Source: Mycolicibacterium mageritense
GTDB lineage: Bacteria > Actinomycetota > Actinomycetes > Mycobacteriales > Mycobacteriaceae
Length of the DNA: 64,000 nucleotides
Assembly: GCF_010727475.1 (NCBI RefSeq)
Contig: NZ_AP022567.1
Span: 6,696,001-6,760,000, forward strand
Direction: 5' to 3'
Within the stretch, counting starts at the first letter, position 1. Every line of letters starts with the position of its first letter. This document shows positions 1 through 8,424 of this stretch, in pieces. The translations under genes and the position numbers were made by a program. A model generated the notes under the pieces. The model searched no databases and was not told where the DNA came from. It saw only the letters and a program-made list of their open reading frames with translations.

Positions 1-11
1 GGAGCTGGAGA

Positions 12-1142
12 ATGCACACCGCACTGTGCGACGAACTTGGAATCGAATTCCCGATATTCGCCTTCACCCACTGTCGCGACGTGGTGGTCGCCGTCAGCAA
101 GGCCGGCGGCTTCGGCGTGCTCGGCGCGGTCGGGTTCACCCCCGAACAGCTCGAGATCGAACTCAACTGGATCGACGAGCACATCGGTGACCATCCGTAC
201 GGCGTCGACATCGTGATCCCGAACAAGTACGAGGGCATGGATGCCAACATGTCCGCCGACGAGCTCAAGAAGACGCTCAACGCGCTGGTCCCGCAAGAGC
301 ACCTCGACTTCGCGAAGAAGATCCTCGCCGACCACGGCGTGCCGACCGACGACAGCGACGACAATGCCCTCCAGCTGTTGGGCTGGACCGAGGCGACCGC
401 GACCCCGCAGGTGGAGATCGCGCTCAAGCACCCAAAGATGACGTTGATCGCCAACGCGCTGGGTACCCCGCCCGCCGACATGATCGCCCACATCCACGCC
501 GAGGGGCGCAAGGTCGCCGCACTGTGCGGATCGCCGTCGCAGGCCCGCAAACATGCCGATGCCGGCGTCGACATCATCATCGCCCAGGGCGGCGAGGCCG
601 GCGGACACAGCGGCGAGATCGGCTCGATCGTGTTGTGGCCCCAGGTGGTCAAGGAGGTCGCGCCGGTTCCGGTGCTGGCCGCCGGCGGTATCGGCAGCGG
701 CCAGCAGATCGCCGCGGCACTCGCGCTCGGCGCACAGGGCGCATGGACCGGCTCGCAGTGGGTCATGGTCGAAGAGTCCGAGAACACCGAGGTGCAACAC
801 GCGGCCTACGCGAAGGCCACCAGCCGCGACACCGTGCGCAGCCGGTCGTTCACCGGCAAGCCGGCGCGCATGCTGCGCAACGACTGGACCGAGGCCTGGG
901 AGAACCCCGACAACCCGAAGCCGCTCGGAATGCCGTTGCAGTACATGGTTTCCGGCATGGCCGTGGCCGCGACGCACAAGTATCCCAACGAGACGGTCGA
1001 TGTGGCATTCAACCCGATCGGCCAGGTTGTCGGACAGTTCACCAAGGTTGAGAAGACCTCGGCGGTGATCGAACGCTGGGTGCAGGAGTACTTGGAGGCC
1101 ACCAACACGCTCAACGAGCTCAACGAAGCCGCCTCGGTCTGA
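12..1142 (+). CDS. Nitronate monooxygenase family flavoprotein
   Basis: A 376-aa cytosolic TIM-barrel protein of the NAD(P)H-dependent flavin oxidoreductase / 2-nitropropane dioxygenase family. AQGGEAGGHSGEIG (about residues 190-203) and the phosphate-binding loop AAGGIGSGQQ (about 218) are visible, so FMN binding is well supported. Classical members oxidise alkyl nitronates; some mycobacterial paralogues work in sterol ring degradation, so the substrate here is open. From memory it resembles the Rv1533 subfamily. The ATG is preceded by a purine-rich ggagctggag, which fixes the start. It ends 98 bp before the next gene with no clear terminator. Confidence 0.85.
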   Translation: MHTALCDELGIEFPIFAFTHCRDVVVAVSKAGGFGVLGAVGFTPEQLEIELNWIDEHIGDHPYGVDIVIPNKYEGMDANMSADELKKTLNALVPQEHLDFAKKILADHGVPTDDSDDNALQLLGWTEATATPQVEIALKHPKMTLIANALGTPPADMIAHIHAEGRKVAALCGSPSQARKHADAGVDIIIAQGGEAGGHSGEIGSIVLWPQVVKEVAPVPVLAAGGIGSGQQIAAALALGAQGAWTGSQWVMVEESENTEVQHAAYAKATSRDTVRSRSFTGKPARMLRNDWTEAWENPDNPKPLGMPLQYMVSGMAVAATHKYPNETVDVAFNPIGQVVGQFTKVEKTSAVIERWVQEYLEATNTLNELNEAASV

Positions 1143-1240
1143 TCGAGGCGGCGGGCGCGCGATCCGCCGCAATCAGTGGTTATCCACAGATCGCCGAAGG
1201 GCTCTGGTGACAATCGCGCCGGTCGACGAGCATCGACTCT

Positions 1241-2176
1241 GTGGAAGTCGGTGAGGTTCTTCGGCAGCAGGACGGGGTGATCTCGCGTCGGCAAGCGTTG
1301 GATGCGGGGCTGGCTGAGCATGAGATCCGGCGATTGCTCAGGCGCAATGAGTGGGCGCGGGTGCACGCCGGCGTTTATGTCGAACACACCGGCCCGCTGA
1401 TCTGGATGCAACGGGCTTGGGCCGCAGTGCTTTACGCGGCACCGGCCGCCCTGTGCCTCGAATCGGCGTTGGGGGCGCAATCGTTGCCGATCCATGTCGC
1501 CGTCGAGCGGCAACGGTCGACATTGGTCGAGCCGGTCGGCGTCCGCATTCACCGGGTCGCCCACGTTCACGATCGCGTGCTGTGGAACGTCAGCCCGCCA
1601 CGGATGCGTTACGACGAAGCCGCGCTCGACGTCGCGTGCCGCGCGGCGTCCGAACTCGATGCCATCGCGGTCCTGGCCGACGCCTGCCGATCGCGGCGCA
1701 CCACCGCGCGGCGGCTGCTGCGAACTCTCGATTCTCGCGGTCGGCTGCCGCGACGCAGGTGGTTGCGCGCGGTGCTGCTCGACCTCGCCGACGGTACGTG
1801 TTCGGTGCTCGAGCACGGTTATCTCGTGCGTGTCGAGCGCCCGCACGGTCTCCCCAAGGCGACACGGCAGAAGCGGTCCACGTCATCGCTCGGCGTGTGC
1901 TACCGCGACACCGAGTACGGCCAACGGCTCATCGTCGAGCTCGACGGGCGGGTGTACCACGATTCAGCGACCCGGCGGGATGCAGACTTCGAGCGAGATC
2001 TCGACGCCGCGGTCGACGGCCGGTCGACTGTCAGGCTTTCCTATGGGCAGGTCTTCAACCGGCCGTGTCAGACCGCGACCAAGATCGCCCAGGTGCTCCG
2101 GCGGCACGGGATCACCGTGGCCGGCCACCCATGTGGGCCGGCGTGTGCGTTCACTCGCCTCGACCGCGCCGCATAG
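1241..2176 (+). CDS. AbiEi-like N-terminal / DUF559-like hypothetical protein
   Basis: A 311-aa protein with GTG start. The N-terminus (LRQQDGVISRRQALDAG, then RRLLRRNEWARVHAGVY) has the winged-helix pattern of AbiEi-type 'type IV toxin-antitoxin' antitoxin domains. The C-terminal third (VELDGRVYHD, then RDADFERDLDAAV and VRLSYGQVF) looks like the DUF559/Vsr-like endonuclease fold, with E and D positions of that core present. Mycobacteria carry many solitary copies of this architecture without a partner toxin, and none is adjacent here. Function is unknown; nucleic-acid binding is an inference from the fold. The first bases of the frame lack a strong ribosome-binding site, so the start is uncertain by some codons. 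Confidence 0.75.
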   Translation: MEVGEVLRQQDGVISRRQALDAGLAEHEIRRLLRRNEWARVHAGVYVEHTGPLIWMQRAWAAVLYAAPAALCLESALGAQSLPIHVAVERQRSTLVEPVGVRIHRVAHVHDRVLWNVSPPRMRYDEAALDVACRAASELDAIAVLADACRSRRTTARRLLRTLDSRGRLPRRRWLRAVLLDLADGTCSVLEHGYLVRVERPHGLPKATRQKRSTSSLGVCYRDTEYGQRLIVELDGRVYHDSATRRDADFERDLDAAVDGRSTVRLSYGQVFNRPCQTATKIAQVLRRHGITVAGHPCGPACAFTRLDRAA

Positions 2177-2254
2177 CCGTCTCAGCGGCGGATTGCGGTC
2201 AATATCAAGCAGCGATCCGCCGCACAAGCCCGCACATCGGGGTAGACCGCTGCC

Positions 2255-2288
2255 CGTTGATTATGTATGTTCACATACATAATCAACG
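2255..2288. promoter_or_regulatory. 34-bp palindromic operator upstream of the tetR gene
   Basis: Two perfect 16-bp arms flank a 2-bp centre (tc); the left arm reads cgttgattatgtatgt and the right arm is its exact reverse complement. The site ends 13 bp before the GTG of the TetR-family gene. The AT-rich composition stands out from its surroundings. Size and symmetry fit a TetR dimer-pair operator for autoregulation of this gene and the oxidoreductase overlapping it. Confidence 0.75.
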
Positions 2289-2301
2289 AAGGGTGTCCCG
2301 C

Positions 2302-2871
2302 GTGACCAGTCCCCGAGAGCGCATGGTGGTCTCCGCCGCACTGCTGATCCGGGAGCGTGGCGCACACCCGACCGCGATTGCCGACGTGCTCGCCCACAGC
2401 GGCGCACCCCGCGGGTCGGCCTATCACTACTTCCCCGGCGGGCGAACCCAACTGCTCTGTGAAGCCATCGATTACGCGAGCGATCAGGTCGCGGCGCGCA
2501 TCGACAAGGCCGACAGCGCCGTCGCGCTGCTCGACGCCATGATTGCCGGCTTCCGGAAACAGTTGACAGTAAGCGACTTCCGGGCCGGATGCCCGATCGT
2601 CGCGGTCGCCGTCGAGGCAGGTGAGCCCGGCGCGGCCGAATCCGCCACGCTCGACCGCGCCGGGGCCGCCTTCACCCGCTGGACCGGGCAGATCACCCGC
2701 CGCCTACAGGACGACGGGGTAGCCGCCGAGCGTGCCGAGGAACTCGCGACGCTCATCATGACCGCGATCGAAGGTGCGGTGGTGATGGCGCGGGCGACTC
2801 GCGACGTCGAACCGCTCGAGAAGATCCACCGTCAACTACGCGCACTCCTGCCGGAAGGAACCCCGTCATGA
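2302..2871 (+). CDS. TetR family transcriptional regulator
   Basis: A 189-aa regulator. Residues about 8-50 form the TetR helix-turn-helix (MVVSAALLIRERGA, then SGAPRGSAYHYFPGGRTQL), followed by a helical ligand-binding domain of the AcrR/LmrA type. I chose the GTG at 2302 because gaaggg lies about 8 nt upstream and the palindrome at 2255-2288 lies just before it; the open frame extends further upstream but would run through the operator. The stop overlaps the ATG of the molybdopterin oxidoreductase (ATGA), implying coupled translation and control of that enzyme. The same regulator/oxidoreductase pairing is remembered for Rv0196-Rv0197 in M. tuberculosis. Confidence 0.9.
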   Translation: MTSPRERMVVSAALLIRERGAHPTAIADVLAHSGAPRGSAYHYFPGGRTQLLCEAIDYASDQVAARIDKADSAVALLDAMIAGFRKQLTVSDFRAGCPIVAVAVEAGEPGAAESATLDRAGAAFTRWTGQITRRLQDDGVAAERAEELATLIMTAIEGAVVMARATRDVEPLEKIHRQLRALLPEGTPS

Positions 2872-5117
2872 CCGTTGACCAATGGCAGCCCACGGCCTGC
2901 ATACTGTGCGAATGCAACTGCGGCATCGTGGTGCAGACCGAAGGCCGCTCCATCACCAAGATCCGTGGTGACAAAGATCATCCGGCGTCGCAGGGCTACA
3001 CCTGCAACAAGGCGCTGCGGCTCGACCACTACCAGAGCAGCACCAATCGCCTGACCTCGCCACTGCGCCGCAACGCCGACGGCAGCTATGAGGAGATCGA
3101 CTGGGACACCGCGATTTCCGAGATCGCTGCCAAGTTCCTGGCCATCAGGGACAGCCACGGCGGCGACAAGATCTTCTATTACGGCGGCGGTGGCCAGGGC
3201 AATCACCTGGGCGGCGCCTACAGCGGGGCGTTTCTCAAGGCGATCGGCTCGCGCTATCGGTCAAATGCCTTGGCGCAGGAGAAGACCGGCGAAGCGTGGG
3301 TGGACGCCCACCTCTACGGCGGCCATACCCGGGGTGAGTTCGAACATGCCGAGGTCGCGGTGTTCGTCGGCAAGAACCCGTGGATGTCGCAGAGCTTCCC
3401 GCGGGCCCGGGTGGTGCTCAACGAGATCGCCAAGGATCCTGACCGCGCGATGATCGTCATCGACCCGGTGATCACCGACACGGCCAAGCTCGCCGACTTC
3501 CACCTGCGGGTGCGGCCGGGAACCGACGCCTGGTGCCTGGCGGCCATGGCCGCGGTGCTGGTGCAGGAAGAGCTGTGCGACGAGGACTTCCTGGCCAAGC
3601 ACGTCAACGGCGTCGAACCCGTTCGCGATGTGCTGCGGCAGGTGCCGGTCAGCGACTACGCGCAGCGATGCGGAGTCGACGAATCACTGCTGCGCCAAGC
3701 GGTGCGCCGGATCGCCGCGGCCGGCAGCGTGGCGGTGTTCGAGGATCTCGGCATCCAGCAGGCACCCAACAGCACGCTGTGCTCCTACCTCAACAAGATG
3801 TTGTGGATCCTCACCGGAAACTTCGCCAAACGCGGTGGGCAGCACCTGCATTCGTCGTTCGCCCCACTGTTCGGCTCGGGCGGGGTCGGCCGCAGCCCCG
3901 TCACCGGTGCTCCCGTGATCGCCGGCCTGGTGCCGTCGAACGTGGTGCCGCAAGAGATCACGACCGACCATCCCGACCGGTTCCGCGCGATGATCGTCGA
4001 GAGCAGCAACCCGGCCCACTCGGTCGCGGATTCGGCGGCGGTGCGAACCGCACTCGAATCGCTCGAGCTGCTCGTCGTCATCGACGTCGCGATGACCGAG
4101 ACGGCACGCCTGGCCCACTACGTGCTGCCCGCGGCCAACCAGTTCGAGAAGGCCGAGGCGACGTTCTTCAACCTGGAGTTCCCGCACAACAACTTTCACC
4201 TGCGCCACCCGCTGTTCGACCCGCTGCCCGGAACCCTGCCGGAACCGGAGATCTGGGCCCGTCTGGTCCGCGCCATCGGTGCGGTCGACGACGCCGAACT
4301 GGATCCGCTGCGCCGCGCGGCGCGCGAGGGCCTTGACGCCTACGCCGCGGCGTTCCTCGCCGCGGTGGGCGCCAACCCGGCGTTGGGCCGGGTGCTGCCC
4401 TACGTGCTCTACGAGACGCTTGGACCGGTTCTCCCGGACGGTTTGGCAGGTGCCGCCGCGCTGTGGGGCCTGGCCCAGAAGACCGCGATGACGTATCCGG
4501 ACGCGGTGCGCCGCGCCGGTCACGCCGACGGCAACGCCCTGTTCGAGGCCATCCTGGCCGGGCGGTCCGGGCTGACGTTCACCGTGCACGAGTACCCGGA
4601 CGATTTCGCGCTGATCAGCCATCCGGATCACAAGATCGCGCTCGACATGCCCGAGATGCTCGACGCGGCGCGGGCCCTGCCGACGATGCCGTCAGCGCTG
4701 ACCACCGCCGAGTTCCCGATGGTGCTCTCGGCCGGTGAACGGCGGGCCTACACCGCCAACGACATCTTCCGCGATCCGGGCTGGCGCAAGCGCGACACCG
4801 AGGGCGCCTTGCGGATCAGTGTCGACGACGCCGAGGCCCTCGGCCTGCTCGACGGCGACCGCGCCAGGATCACGACCGCGACGGGCAGCGCTGAGGCCAC
4901 CGTGGAGATCAGCGACACCATGCTGCCTGGGCACATCTCACTGCCCAACGGTTTCGGCCTCGACTACACCGGCAGCGACGGCCGGGCCGTGATCCCAGGC
5001 GTCGCACCCAACGAGCTCACCTCGTCACAGTGGCGCGACGAGTACGCCGGCACACCATGGCACAAGCACGTGCCCGCACGCGTCGAACGGCTTCAGGTGG
5101 CCGCGACCGCCCTCTGA
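2868..5117 (+). CDS. Molybdopterin-dependent oxidoreductase (formate dehydrogenase-like, [4Fe-4S])
   Basis: A 749-aa enzyme of the DMSO reductase/formate dehydrogenase superfamily using a bis-MGD cofactor. An N-terminal [4Fe-4S] site is clear: Cys11, Cys14, Cys18 and Cys46 (C-x2-C-x3-C-x27-C), with Lys48 following as in electron-transferring members. The molybdopterin-binding core fills residues 50-600 and a C-terminal molydop-binding beta-barrel starts near 620 (FPMVLSAGERRAYTAND). No twin-arginine signal is present, so it is cytosolic. At the usual place of the protein ligand to Mo the sequence reads SNALAQEKTGEAW, with no Cys or Sec. It is translationally coupled to the TetR gene. Substrate unknown; Rv0197-like by architecture. 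Confidence 0.88.
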   Translation: MTVDQWQPTACILCECNCGIVVQTEGRSITKIRGDKDHPASQGYTCNKALRLDHYQSSTNRLTSPLRRNADGSYEEIDWDTAISEIAAKFLAIRDSHGGDKIFYYGGGGQGNHLGGAYSGAFLKAIGSRYRSNALAQEKTGEAWVDAHLYGGHTRGEFEHAEVAVFVGKNPWMSQSFPRARVVLNEIAKDPDRAMIVIDPVITDTAKLADFHLRVRPGTDAWCLAAMAAVLVQEELCDEDFLAKHVNGVEPVRDVLRQVPVSDYAQRCGVDESLLRQAVRRIAAAGSVAVFEDLGIQQAPNSTLCSYLNKMLWILTGNFAKRGGQHLHSSFAPLFGSGGVGRSPVTGAPVIAGLVPSNVVPQEITTDHPDRFRAMIVESSNPAHSVADSAAVRTALESLELLVVIDVAMTETARLAHYVLPAANQFEKAEATFFNLEFPHNNFHLRHPLFDPLPGTLPEPEIWARLVRAIGAVDDAELDPLRRAAREGLDAYAAAFLAAVGANPALGRVLPYVLYETLGPVLPDGLAGAAALWGLAQKTAMTYPDAVRRAGHADGNALFEAILAGRSGLTFTVHEYPDDFALISHPDHKIALDMPEMLDAARALPTMPSALTTAEFPMVLSAGERRAYTANDIFRDPGWRKRDTEGALRISVDDAEALGLLDGDRARITTATGSAEATVEISDTMLPGHISLPNGFGLDYTGSDGRAVIPGVAPNELTSSQWRDEYAGTPWHKHVPARVERLQVAATAL

Positions 5118-5121
5118 CGGG

Positions 5122-5718
5122 TCAGGGCAGCGGCGCGGGCGGAACCGGACCGTTCGGGACGACCGGCGCGGCGGGCGCTGCCGCAGGCGCCAGCGGCGCA
5201 CCCGGCGGCATGGGCGTGTTCGGCGCCAACGGGTTCGGCCCGGGCACGCCACCCGGCGCGGGCGCACCAGGAGCGACCGGGACGTTCGGGCCCGGCGCCT
5301 GCTCCGGGATCGGGGTGTTCATGTTGCGTTGGGCGATGCCCAGCAGGAACGCCTCTTTGCCGCTGATCTCCTGGTTCTGCACGGCGTGCCACAGATCCTT
5401 GAGGTAGCTGAGGTTGGGGCTCTCGGTGCCCTGTCCGGCGGGATCCATGGTCGCTCCCGGCGGCAGCGCATCGGGACTCGCCAGGTGCGGGGTCTCCGCC
5501 GGGGGCTGGGCTGCCAGCTGCCCGGCGGGATCCGCAGGCGCGGCCTGGACGGCGGGCCCGGCGGGCGCGGGGCCGGGTGCCGGCGCAGGTGCCGGCGGCG
5601 GCACCACCGGGGTGCCCGGATCCGCAGTTGCCGCGCCGGCGACCAACAGCGCAATGACAGGGCCCGACGCGCAGCACGCAAACACGGACGCGAACTTTCG
5701 GATGTCGACACTAATCAC
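5122..5718 (-). CDS. Secreted alanine/proline-rich hypothetical protein
   Basis: A 198-aa exported protein. The start is the GTG at 5718, preceded by gagaggt on the minus strand; an upstream extension lacks such support. A signal peptide (hydrophobic stretch PVIALLVAGAATA, cleavage likely before DPGTP) is followed by a Pro/Ala-rich linker. A more ordered segment follows (NLSYLKDLWHAVQNQEISGK, then EAFLLGIAQRNMNTPIPEQ), then a second Pro/Ala/Gly-rich tail. No catalytic motif is visible. Similar proteins are common in mycobacterial envelopes; function unknown. It ends 4 bp from the convergent oxidoreductase gene, and its promoter region is shared divergently with the P450 at 5923. Confidence 0.75.
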   Translation of the reverse strand: MISVDIRKFASVFACCASGPVIALLVAGAATADPGTPVVPPPAPAPAPGPAPAGPAVQAAPADPAGQLAAQPPAETPHLASPDALPPGATMDPAGQGTESPNLSYLKDLWHAVQNQEISGKEAFLLGIAQRNMNTPIPEQAPGPNVPVAPGAPAPGGVPGPNPLAPNTPMPPGAPLAPAAAPAAPVVPNGPVPPAPLP

Positions 5719-5802
5719 GGGTGACCTCTCGCTGTTACTCCAGGGACAGATGGTAACCCTCAATGCATCGTTGGCGCCCACCATCCGTTACAGCGCCGGA
5801 AT

Positions 5803-5816
5803 CGGAACACGTTCCA
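5803..5816. promoter_or_regulatory. KstR-like operator (one mismatch)
   Basis: cggaacacgttcca matches the KstR pattern T-nn-AAC-nn-GTT-nn-A except for C at the first position. It lies 107 bp upstream of the CYP125-like start, in the divergent region 5719-5922. Confidence 0.55.
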
Positions 5817-5922
5817 ATATCGACGCTACCGGAGTTTCCGAAACCCACTCCAAGGGGCCCCACCTGTGGTGTAGCAATGGGCTTACGCACTACACAACGT
5901 CGTCGCGAGGAGTGCCACCGCC

Positions 5923-7203
5923 ATGCCGACTCTGAACCTTCCGCCCGGATTCGATTTCACCGATCCCGATATCTACGCCGAACGCCTGCCCGTCGCGGAA
6001 CTGGCCGAGATGCGCAAGCTGGCCCCGATCTGGTGGAACGAGCAACCGATGGGGACCGGCGGTTTCGATGACGGCGGGTTCTGGGTGGTCACCAAACACA
6101 AGGACGTCAAAGAGGTGTCCCGGCGCAGCGACGTGTTCTCGAGTCAGGAGAAGACGGCTCTCCCCCGTTACCGCGAGGGGACCGTGCCGCAGCAGATCGA
6201 CCAGGGCAGGTTCGTGCTGTTGAACATGGACGCCCCGCATCACACCCATCTGCGCAAGATCATCTCGCGAGCGTTCACCCCGCGTGCGGTCGAACAACTC
6301 AGGGACGACCTGCGCACGCGGGCCCGGGCCATCGTGCGGACCGCGCTCGCCGAGGAGCGCGGCGACTTCGTCGAGCAGGTGTCGTGCGAGTTGCCACTGC
6401 AAGCCATCGCGAGCCTGATGGGCGTGCCCCAGGAGGACCGCAAGAAGCTCTTCGACTGGTCGAATCAGATGGTCGGCGATCAGGATCCGGAGTTCGCGTC
6501 CAACGACGCGATCAGCGCCTCGGTCGAACTGATCATGTACGGCATGAAGATGGCCGCCGATCGCACGGCCAACCCACGTGACGACCTGGTGACCAGACTC
6601 GTACAGGCCGACGTCGAGGGACACAAGCTCTCCGACGACGAGTTCGGCTTCTTCGTGATCCTGCTCGCGGTTGCGGGCAACGAGACGACCCGCAACTCGA
6701 TCACGCAGGGGATGATGGCCTTCACCGAGTTTCCCGACCAATGGGAACTGTTCAAGGAACGGCGCCCGGTGACCGCCGCCGACGAGATCGTGCGGTGGGC
6801 GACTCCGGTGACGTCATTCCAGCGCACCGCGTTACAGGACACCGAATTGGCCGGGGTGCCGATCAAGAAGGGCCAGCGGGTCGTGATGTTCTACCGCTCC
6901 GCCAACTTCGACGAGGACGTCTTCACCGACCCCTACAGGTTCGACATCCTGCGCGACCCGAACCCGCACGTGGGGTTCGGCGGCACCGGCGCGCACTACT
7001 GCATCGGCGCCAACCTGGCCCGGCTGACCATCGACGAGATCTTCAACGCGATCGCCGACGAAATGCCCGACCTCGCGCCGCTGGCCGCGCCGGAGCGGCT
7101 GCGGTCCGGCTGGCTCAACGGCATCAAGCACTGGCAGGTGGATTACCGCGGCGAAGCCGCTACTGCCTCGAAAGGCGCTGCCCGGCAACGGGATAGTCGA
7201 TGA
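5923..7203 (+). CDS. cyp125: Cytochrome P450, CYP125 family (sterol C26/27 hydroxylase)
   Basis: A 426-aa P450. The heme loop is GFGGTGAHYCIGANLAR with Cys near residue 362; the I-helix oxygen-binding motif is AGNETTRNS and the ExxR motif lies in DEIVRW. The N-terminus (PPGFDFTDPDIYAERLPVAE) and segments such as NMDAPHHTHLRKIISRAFTP are, from memory, nearly identical to M. tuberculosis CYP125. CYP125 enzymes oxidise the cholesterol/cholest-4-en-3-one side chain at the terminal carbon, starting side-chain beta-oxidation. A gaggag ribosome-binding site precedes the ATG. A KstR-like box upstream fits control by the sterol regulator. The 3' end overlaps the convergent gene at 7160 by 44 bp. Confidence 0.85.
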   Translation: MPTLNLPPGFDFTDPDIYAERLPVAELAEMRKLAPIWWNEQPMGTGGFDDGGFWVVTKHKDVKEVSRRSDVFSSQEKTALPRYREGTVPQQIDQGRFVLLNMDAPHHTHLRKIISRAFTPRAVEQLRDDLRTRARAIVRTALAEERGDFVEQVSCELPLQAIASLMGVPQEDRKKLFDWSNQMVGDQDPEFASNDAISASVELIMYGMKMAADRTANPRDDLVTRLVQADVEGHKLSDDEFGFFVILLAVAGNETTRNSITQGMMAFTEFPDQWELFKERRPVTAADEIVRWATPVTSFQRTALQDTELAGVPIKKGQRVVMFYRSANFDEDVFTDPYRFDILRDPNPHVGFGGTGAHYCIGANLARLTIDEIFNAIADEMPDLAPLAAPERLRSGWLNGIKHWQVDYRGEAATASKGAARQRDSR

Positions 7204-7480
7204 TCGAACGCCAGTAGTCCTCCGGTATCTCGGTGTTGGACCGCAACACCATCGCGAGCCCGGTGGCCATCGCGATGCCGAGCAGCCCGAGCCAGAGCCC
7301 CGCCACGGCGATCACACCCCACAGCACCGCGGTCAGCGCCGGCCACGGCGACACCACGATGAGAACCGGAGCGAAAAAGAAGCCGGCCCCGATATAGGCC
7401 GCCGACCCCGAGCGATCGGCGATCAACACGAACCGCAACCAGGCCGGAATCGTACTGTCGGACCTGAGCTTGTCTCGCAT
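7160..7480 (-). CDS. Small two-helix membrane protein
   Basis: A 106-aa protein with two adjacent hydrophobic segments (about residues 25-45 and 47-70: AAYIGAGFFFAPVLIVV, then LWGVIAVAGLWLGLLGIAMA). The start is the ATG at 7480 because aaggag sits 6 nt upstream; the open frame extends further but into the divergent promoter. No family recognised. It ends inside the P450 coding region (44-bp convergent overlap) and is divergent from the XRE regulator, which may control it through the dyads in between. Confidence 0.65.
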   Translation of the reverse strand: MRDKLRSDSTIPAWLRFVLIADRSGSAAYIGAGFFFAPVLIVVSPWPALTAVLWGVIAVAGLWLGLLGIAMATGLAMVLRSNTEIPEDYWRSIIDYPVAGQRLSRQ

Positions 7481-7525
7481 CGTCATCTCCTTCACCTGCG
7501 AACGTCCCAACGGTCGCGCACCCTG

Positions 7526-7553
7526 GGTAATGGCGGCAATTACCTCACAGGTA
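7526..7553. promoter_or_regulatory. Overlapping dyads in divergent promoter region
   Basis: ggtaat (7526-7531) and attacc (7539-7544) form a perfect 6-bp inverted repeat with 7-bp spacing. It overlaps a second one, tacct-cac-aggta (7541-7553). Both lie between the membrane protein and the XRE-family gene and are candidate operators for the latter. Confidence 0.45.
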
Positions 7554-7590
7554 GTGGCCCGGGATCGACTCCTCGACGACACTGAGTCGG

Positions 7591-8376
7591 GTGACCACCG
7601 TTTCGTCCCGCTCGCTGCAATTGACGTCGTTCGGCTCACTCATGCGGTCGTGGCGGCAGCGCCGCAGGATCAGTCAGCTCGACCTCGCGATCGAGGCCGA
7701 CGTGTCGGCCCGGCACGTCAGCTTCATCGAGACCGGCCGTTCGGCGCCCAGCCGGGCCATGGTGCTGCGGTTGGCCGCAGCCCTCGACGTGCCGTTGCGC
7801 GAACAGAACCAGCTCCTGCTGGCCGCCGGGCTGGCGCCGGTGTACGCCGAACGCACGCTCGACGACCCCGACATGGCTCCGGTCCGTGCGGGCGTCACGC
7901 GAGTTCTGGACGCCTACAACCCTTTTCCCTGCGTGGTGGTCGATCGCGCATGGAACCTGCTGCAGGCCAACGCAGGTACCGCAATCATGCTCGAAGGCGT
8001 GGCCGAACATCTGCTGGTGCAGCCCAACGCATTACGCATAACCCTGCACCCCGAGGGCATGGCACCCCGCATCCGCAACCTGGCCGAATGGCGCCACCAC
8101 CTGATCAGTCGGTTACGCCGTGAGGTCGCGGTGAGCGGATCTACCGATCTCGCCGCGCTCCTCGACGAAATCGATTCCTACCCAGGTGGATCAGACAGCT
8201 CACGAGATCTCGGCGGCGTCGTCGTGCCACTTGAGTTGGCCACCGCCGACGGCGGCACGCTGACGTTCCTGAGCACTGTGACGACATTCGGGACGGCGCT
8301 CGACCTCACCGCGGCCGAGCTGAGCATCGAGGCCTTCCTGCCCGCCGACGAGGCAACCGCGGCCGTACTACGCTGA
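7591..8376 (+). CDS. XRE family regulator with MmyB-like sensor domain
   Basis: A 261-aa protein. Residues about 15-70 form a helix-turn-helix of the Cro/XRE type (SLMRSWRQRRRISQLDLAIE, then VSARHVSFIETGRSAPSRAM). Residues about 105-255 match the MmyB-like PAS-type ligand-binding domain (FPCVVVDRAWNLLQANAG and ELSIEAFLPADEAT are characteristic). Actinobacterial members usually regulate a divergent neighbour, often a dehydrogenase; here that is the small membrane protein at 7160-7480. A GTG start is used. The bound ligand is unknown; fatty-acid-like ligands have been proposed for the MmyB fold. Confidence 0.88.
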   Translation: MTTVSSRSLQLTSFGSLMRSWRQRRRISQLDLAIEADVSARHVSFIETGRSAPSRAMVLRLAAALDVPLREQNQLLLAAGLAPVYAERTLDDPDMAPVRAGVTRVLDAYNPFPCVVVDRAWNLLQANAGTAIMLEGVAEHLLVQPNALRITLHPEGMAPRIRNLAEWRHHLISRLRREVAVSGSTDLAALLDEIDSYPGGSDSSRDLGGVVVPLELATADGGTLTFLSTVTTFGTALDLTAAELSIEAFLPADEATAAVLR

Positions 8377-8377
8377 C

Positions 8378-8388
8378 TGGTCTTACCA
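8378..8388. promoter_or_regulatory. FadR/GntR-type operator
   Basis: tggtcttacca is a perfect TGGT-n3-ACCA dyad, the core shape of FadR-subfamily GntR operators. It lies 36 bp upstream of the ATG of the GntR gene and just before a ttgacc -35-like element (8390-8395). tcttacc is repeated at 8396-8402, giving two half-site-like copies 15 bp apart. Confidence 0.55.
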
Positions 8389-8424
8389 CTTGACCTCTTA
8401 CCGGTGTCGGTGCATTGTGTACGC

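Noticed and set aside
1180..1188. ttatccaca, a perfect DnaA-box sequence
   Set aside because: A single box without clustering, an AT-rich unwinding element or dnaA/dnaN neighbours is expected by chance and does not indicate an origin.
1241..2176. Possible type IV toxin-antitoxin system
   Set aside because: The AbiEi-like domain is present but no AbiEii-type nucleotidyltransferase toxin is adjacent, so no system can be claimed.
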